Assembly: GCA_035476635.1 (NCBI GenBank)
Contig: DATILI010000148.1
Span: 10,531-74,530 of the forward strand
From: DATILI01 sp035476635
GTDB lineage: Bacteria > Pseudomonadota > Gammaproteobacteria > Burkholderiales > Burkholderiaceae_C
Length of the DNA: 64,000 nucleotides
Direction: 5' to 3'
This document shows, in pieces, positions 60,901 through 64,000 of the stretch. Numbering within the stretch: the first letter of the stretch is position 1; each line of letters opens with the position of its first letter. The notes below the pieces were generated by a model that saw nothing but the letters and a program-made list of their open reading frames with translations, was not told the DNA's origin and did not search any database. Position numbers and translations under genes: made by a program.

Positions 60901-62681
60901 CCCTGGGTGTATTTTTCGATGTCCCGCAGCTTGGCCATGTCGTCGAAATCGAGAATGGGCTGGCTCACTTCCAGGCGCATCGGCGGGTTGACCTGGTTGA
61001 TGTCCAGCAGGTTCGGCTTGGGGCCGATGAAGGACACCAGCGACATCACGATGGCTTCTCGAATCGGGTCGATCGGCGGGTTCGTCACCTGTGCGAACAA
61101 CTGCTTGAAGTAGTTGTAAAGCGGCTTGTCCTTGGACGAGAGCACGGCCAGCGGGCTGTCGTTGCCCATCGAGCCAATGCCTTCTTCGCCGGCTTGCGCC
61201 ATGGGCGACATCAGGAACTTGATGTCTTCCTGGGTGTAGCCAAAGGCCTGCTGGCGGTCGAGCAGTTCAACGCTGCTCTTGATGTTGGGAATGGGCAGGC
61301 CCGCCACGTCGTCGAGCTTGATGCGCAGGTTTTCAATCCACTGCTTGTAGGGCTTGCTGTTGGCAAGGCTGGCCTTGAGTTCCTCGTCGTCGATCATGCG
61401 ACCTTGCTCGAGGTCGATCAGGAACATCTTGCCCGGCTGGAGGCGCCATTTGCGCACGATCTTGTTTTCCGGCACAGGCAGCACGCCCGATTCCGAAGCC
61501 ATGATCACGAGGTCGTCGTCAGTGACGCAGTAGCGCGAAGGCCGCAGTCCGTTGCGATCCAAGGTGGCGCCGATCTGGCGACCGTCGGTGAACACGATTG
61601 AGGCCGGGCCGTCCCACGGCTCCAGCATGGCGGCATGGTATTCATAGAAGGCCTTGCGCCGCTCGTCCATCGTCGTGTGCTGCTCCCAGGGCTCGGGGAT
61701 CATCATCATCACGGCCTGGCTGATTGGGTAGCCAGCCATGGTCAGCAGCTCCAGGCAGTTGTCGAACGTGGCGGTGTCGGACTGGCTGGCAAAGCTGATG
61801 GGGTAGAGCTTCTTCAGGTCGGCGCCCAGCACGGGCGAGGACATCACGCCCTCGCGGGCCTTCATCCAGTTGTAGTTGCCCTTGACGGTGTTGATCTCGC
61901 CGTTGTGCGCGACATAGCGATAAGGGTGTGCCAGCGGCCACTCGGGAAAGGTGTTGGTCGAGAAGCGTTGGTGCACCAGGCCCAATGCTGAGACGCAGCG
62001 CTGGTCTTGCAAGTCCATGAAGTAGGTGCCCACCTGATTGGCCAGCAGCAAACCCTTGTAGACCACGGTCCGGCTGGACATGCTTGGCACGTAATACTCT
62101 TTGCTGTGCTTGAGCTTCAGGCTCTGGATCGCCGCGCTGGCGGTCTTGCGGATCACATAGAGCTTGCGTTCCAGCGCGTCCTGCACGATCACGTCGTTGC
62201 CGCGGCCGATGAACACCTGGCGCAGGATGGGCTCCTTGGCACGAACGGTCGGCGACATCGGCATTTCACGGTTGACTGGCACATCGCGCCAGCCCAGCAG
62301 CACCTGGCCCTCGGCCTTGATCGCTCGCTCCATTTCCTGCTCGCAGGCCTGGCGCGAAGCGTGTTCCTTGGGCAAGAAGATCATGCCGACGCCATACTCG
62401 CCGGGCGGAGGCAGTTCCACACCTTGCCGGGCCATCTCTTCTCGATACAGCGCATCGGGCAGCTGGATCAGAATGCCGGCACCATCGCCCATCAGTTTGT
62501 CGGCACCCACGGCACCACGGTGGTCAAGGTTCTCGAGGATCTTCAAGCCCTGCTCCACGATGGCATGGCTCTTCTCGCCCTTGATATGCGCCACAAACCC
62601 CACGCCGCATGCGTCATGCTCGTTGGCAGGGTCGTACAGACCGGTTTGTTGCAAGTATTGTTTTTCGGCAGCCGTAGTCAT
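57951..62681 (-). CDS. gltB: Glutamate synthase large subunit GltB
   Basis: GltB converts glutamine and 2-oxoglutarate to two glutamates, using a glutaminase domain, an FMN barrel and a [3Fe-4S] cluster. The 1576-residue protein has the amidotransferase nucleophile C25 in HDACGVGFVAH, which becomes N-terminal after removal of a short leader. The central FMN domain includes AQGAKPGEGGQLPGSKV (shortened here) and the cluster cysteines in CHLNTCPVGVATQ. A C-terminal glycine-rich GXGXG domain follows. An AGGAG ribosome binding site precedes the start. Confidence 0.97.
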   Translation of the reverse strand: MTTAAEKQYLQQTGLYDPANEHDACGVGFVAHIKGEKSHAIVEQGLKILENLDHRGAVGADKLMGDGAGILIQLPDALYREEMARQGVELPPPGEYGVGMIFLPKEHASRQACEQEMERAIKAEGQVLLGWRDVPVNREMPMSPTVRAKEPILRQVFIGRGNDVIVQDALERKLYVIRKTASAAIQSLKLKHSKEYYVPSMSSRTVVYKGLLLANQVGTYFMDLQDQRCVSALGLVHQRFSTNTFPEWPLAHPYRYVAHNGEINTVKGNYNWMKAREGVMSSPVLGADLKKLYPISFASQSDTATFDNCLELLTMAGYPISQAVMMMIPEPWEQHTTMDERRKAFYEYHAAMLEPWDGPASIVFTDGRQIGATLDRNGLRPSRYCVTDDDLVIMASESGVLPVPENKIVRKWRLQPGKMFLIDLEQGRMIDDEELKASLANSKPYKQWIENLRIKLDDVAGLPIPNIKSSVELLDRQQAFGYTQEDIKFLMSPMAQAGEEGIGSMGNDSPLAVLSSKDKPLYNYFKQLFAQVTNPPIDPIREAIVMSLVSFIGPKPNLLDINQVNPPMRLEVSQPILDFDDMAKLRDIEKYTQGKFRSYTLDITYPLAWGHEGVEAKLASLNAEAVDAIKSGKNILIISDRGVGREQLAIPALLALSSIHQHLVREGLRTTAGLVVETGTAREVHHFGVLAGYGAEAVHPYLAMETLVEIHKGLPGDLSAEKAIYNYIKAVGKGLSKIMSKMGVSTYMSYCGAQLFEAIGLNSDTVEKYFTGTASRVEGIGVFEIAQEAIRMHKAAFGDDPVLANMLDSGGEYAWRVRGEEHMWTPDVIAKLQHSTRANNWNTYKEYAQLVNDQSRRHMTLRGLFEFKIDPAKAIPVEEVEPAKEIVKRFATGAMSLGSISTEAHATLAVAMNRIGGKSNTGEGGEDPARYRQELKGIPIRQGQTLADVIGKDVVEADYALEAGDSLRSKIKQVASGRFGVTAEYLNSADQIQIKMAQGAKPGEGGQLPGSKVSNYIGKLRYSVPGVGLISPPPHHDIYSIEDLAQLIHDLKNVAPHSTISVKLVSEVGVGTIAAGVAKCKSDHVVIAGHDGGTGASPWSSIKHAGSPWEIGLAETQQTLVLNRLRSRIRVQADGQMKTGRDVAIGALLGADEFGFATAPLVVEGCIMMRKCHLNTCPVGVATQDPVLRKKFTGRPEHVVNYFFFIAEEVRQIMAQLGIRKFDDMIGRADLLDMKKGIEHWKASGLDFGRLFAQPNVPADVPRFHVEEQDHGLHKSLDLVLIEKSRAAIEKGEKVQFIEVARNVNRSLGAMLSGAVTKVHPEGLPDDTIRIQLEGTGGQSFGAFLTRGITLYLIGDANDYTGKGLSGGRIVVRPSIDFRGPAINNIIIGNTALYGATTGEAFFSGVAGERFAVRLSGATAVVEGTGDHGCEYMTGGTVVVLGKTGRNFAAGMSGGIAYVYDEDGQFASRCNTSMVSLEEVSSAIEQQSSMGKAVWHRKQTDEAQLKKMLEEHNRWTGSKRARELLDNWAQARSKFVKVFPNEYKRALVEMHDRDVAAASESTAGQAATNVEAVAAK

Positions 62682-62714
62682 GGCGCACTCCTATGGGTTT
62701 TCGCAGGGATCACT

Positions 62715-62743
62715 AGCATAGTGCACTGCAACAACAATGCCAA
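62715..62743 (-). promoter_or_regulatory. Predicted sigma-70 promoter of gltBD
   Basis: On the minus strand TTGGCA (62738-62743) and TATGCT (62715-62720) are separated by exactly 17 bases, 33 bases before the gltB start. The IS-related region begins just upstream of this site. Confidence 0.6.
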
Positions 62744-62767
62744 GCAGATTAATTGGGGTCAGATTCC

Positions 62768-62802
62768 AATTAATTCTTGATTATATAAATCAGGAATTAA
62801 TT
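62768..62802. repeat. AT-rich REP-like hairpin
   Basis: AATTAATTCTTGATT (62768-62782) and AATCAGGAATTAATT (62788-62802) form a 15-bp hairpin around the loop ATATA with one T-G wobble. It is flanked by TTGGGGTCAGATTCC on the left and AGGGACAC on the right. These flanks resemble those of REP elements linked to RAYT transposases, but no RAYT gene is in the window. The stretch 62682-62928 otherwise holds only the gltB promoter and the transposase promoter. Confidence 0.6.
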
Positions 62803-62877
62803 AGGGACACATTGAAAATAGGAGCAGTAATCCATTGCAATGCTTGAAAGAACTGCGATTCGCTGCGAATTATGTAC

Positions 62878-62906
62878 TTGACAAACGCAGATTAAACGCC
62901 CATACT
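62878..62906 (+). promoter_or_regulatory. Predicted promoter of the IS transposase
   Basis: A consensus -35 TTGACA (62878-62883) is followed after 17 bases by CATACT (62901-62906), 22 bases before the transposase ATG at 62929. Confidence 0.5.
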
Positions 62907-62928
62907 TCAGCCATACCGAAAGCAAATC

Positions 62929-63874
62929 ATGGCCGAAGCAATCCTCAACCTGCCGCAATTTCACAACGAAGAAGCCGCCCGCGCGCATCTGGAAGCGATT
63001 CGCTGGCCCAATGGCCCGGTCTGCCCGCACTGTGGTGGCGCGGACCGCCAAAGCCGCATCGAAGGCCAAAGCGCCCGCGCCGGCCTGCTTTTCTGCGGCC
63101 ACTGCCGTGAGCAGTACACCGTGACGGTCGGCACCGTTTTCGAGCGTTCCAAGATCCCGCTTCACAAGTGGGTGATGGCTACGCACCTGATGTGCGCATC
63201 CAAGAAAGGCATTTCCTCAAAGCAACTGGAGCGCATGCTGGGCGTGACCTACAAGACAGCCTGGTTCATGAGCCACCGCATCCGCGAAGCCATGAAGACG
63301 GAACCCGAAGGCCTGCTCGGCTCTGGCGGTGGCACCGTAGAGGCCGATGAAACCTACTGGGGCAACACCAAGCAATCCAAGATCGGCAAGCTGTGGGATG
63401 CCAAGGGCGGCCACGTCCACAAGGAACAGATTATTTCGCTGGTGCAGCGCGGCGGTACCGTGCGCTCTTTCCACGTCCAGACCCTTACCCCGGCTTCGCT
63501 GAAAGAACTGCTGGCAAAGAACATCGCCAAGGATGCCAACCCTGCACACCGACGAATCAGGCTTGTACAAGGCGCTAGGCAAGGGCTACGCCACGCATGA
63601 GCGCGTGAACCACTCCAAGAAGGAATACTCGCGCGGCGCCGTGACCACAAACACCGTGGAAGGCTTCTTCTCCATCCTCAAGCGCGGTCTGATCGGCACC
63701 TTCCACCATGTTGGTGAACAGCACATGCAGCGCTACGTGACCGAGTTCGATTTCCGCTACAACACCCGCACCGCTCTGGGTTACAACGACATGGACCGCA
63801 CTACCCTGGCGTTGAAGGGCATCACCGGCAAGCGCTTGACCTATCGGCGGGTTAACGGCCAACAAGCCGACTAA
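62929..63874 (+). pseudogene. IS1595-family transposase broken by a one-base frameshift
   Basis: The intact gene would encode about 314 residues. The first frame (62929-63600) carries the zinc ribbon (CPHCGG and CGHC, residues 32-67 region), then the first catalytic aspartate in VEADETYWGNTK. Near 63538 the frame is lost: deleting one A there joins the frame to the one ending at 63874. That second frame holds the second aspartate (LHTDESGLY) and the NTVEGFFSILKRG segment with the third catalytic position. The shift separates the catalytic residues, so the enzyme should be inactive unless the base is a sequencing error. Confidence 0.8.
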
Positions 63875-63999
63875 ATACGAACGATTGCTTTCAAAGCTGC
63901 TTCGGATTTAGAGAACGCAAATACCGGAACCTGCGTCACTCCAAGCAGGTTCAGGTCTGATGACTGCCACTCTTCGGTGTCATCATAAACAATACTTTG
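63871..63999 (-). CDS. C-terminal end of an unidentified minus-strand protein (cut by window)
   Basis: A frame open to the window edge encodes at least 42 residues and ends at a TAG at 63871-63873. The visible part includes YDDTEEWQSSDLNLLGV and FAFSKSEAALKAIVRI, with a protein-like composition. It overlaps the transposase stop tail-to-tail. I do not recognise it. It may be an IS passenger gene or a host gene next to the IS. Confidence 0.4.
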   Translation of the reverse strand, partial: QSIVYDDTEEWQSSDLNLLGVTQVPVFAFSKSEAALKAIVRI

Positions 64000-64000
64000 T

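Larger units (their letters stand above)
62878..63874 (+). mobile_element. IS1595-family insertion sequence, ends not defined
   Basis: The span given covers the transposase promoter and the broken transposase gene. The family is assigned from the transposase: a zinc-ribbon N-terminus followed by an ISXO2-like DDE domain. I could not identify terminal inverted repeats or a target duplication; the right end probably lies past 63874 and perhaps outside the window. It is next to the REP-like hairpin, upstream of gltB. Confidence 0.7.

Noticed and set aside
63530..63545. Programmed ribosomal frameshifting in the transposase
   Set aside because: No A-run or slippery heptamer is present at the frame change, and the family is not known to me to use it; a mutation or sequencing error is simpler.

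Overview
The window reads as a chromosomal core segment of a betaproteobacterium of the order Burkholderiales, most likely Comamonadaceae-like. The basis is gene order and protein family resemblance: hemA-prfA-prmC-grxD, proB-obgE-rpmA-rplU/ispB-tRNA-pilBCD-coaE-zapD-yacG, secA next to a DUF721 gene, sspBA-petCBA, and one long block running gltBD-mla-murA-his-tatABC. The base composition is GC-rich (about 60 percent by eye). Genes are densely packed, many with 4-bp ATGA overlaps, and no stretch above 300 bases lacks a gene.

Layout. 1-2656: the end of a glycerol-3-phosphate ABC importer (ugpE, ugpC) with the phosphodiesterase ugpQ. 2636-6682: a small membrane protein antisense to the hemA promoter region, then tetrapyrrole synthesis (hemA), translation termination (prfA, prmC) and a monothiol glutaredoxin (grxD). 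6691-9237: an orphan Lon-like AAA+ ATPase framed by two perfect inverted repeats, then a PaeA/YtfL-type membrane protein. 9241-11594: a lytic transglycosylase and proS on the minus strand. 11630-12833: rppH and a CNP1-like secreted protein. 12856-15743 (minus): rplU-rpmA-obgE-proB with a hairpin terminator between rpmA and obgE. 15874-22561 (plus): ispB, tRNA-Pro(CGG), the type IV pilus assembly genes pilB-pilC-pilD, coaE, zapD, yacG. 22600-29148 (minus): a MutT-like Nudix hydrolase, a DUF815 ATPase, argJ, secA and an M23 peptidase. 29182-34506: a DUF721 gene, a membrane methyltransferase, tRNA-Thr(TGT), sspB, sspA and the cytochrome bc1 operon petABC. 34604-39744: mscL, pdxA, a NIF3-family gene, a membrane-anchored HtrA/DegS-like protease, and tatABC.

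39838-62681 is one long minus-strand block. In order of transcription it runs gltB, gltD, a terminator, mlaF-E-D-A-C-B (retrograde phospholipid transport), a YadG/YadH-type ABC exporter pair, a BolA protein, murA, hisG, hisD, a VapB/VapC toxin-antitoxin pair, hisC, hisB, hisH, hisA, a sugar-phosphate mutarotase, hisF, hisI, hisE, a DUF4870-like membrane protein and a HIT hydrolase. Histidine synthesis enzymes present are HisA, B, C, D, E, F, G, H and I. HisG is the short form that normally needs HisZ, which is not in this window.

The right edge (62750-64000) is the only clearly mobile part: a REP-like AT-rich hairpin, an IS1595-type transposase broken by a one-base frameshift, and the 3' end of an unidentified minus-strand reading frame.

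I did not find a clear undescribed multi-gene system such as a defence island, biosynthetic cluster, CRISPR array or prophage. The observations most worth checking are the toxin-antitoxin pair inside the his operon with its palindromic operator, the terminator that touches the mlaF start codon, the hairpin-framed Lon-like ATPase, the probable leaderless hemA mRNA, and the Tat-type leader on the lytic transglycosylase.
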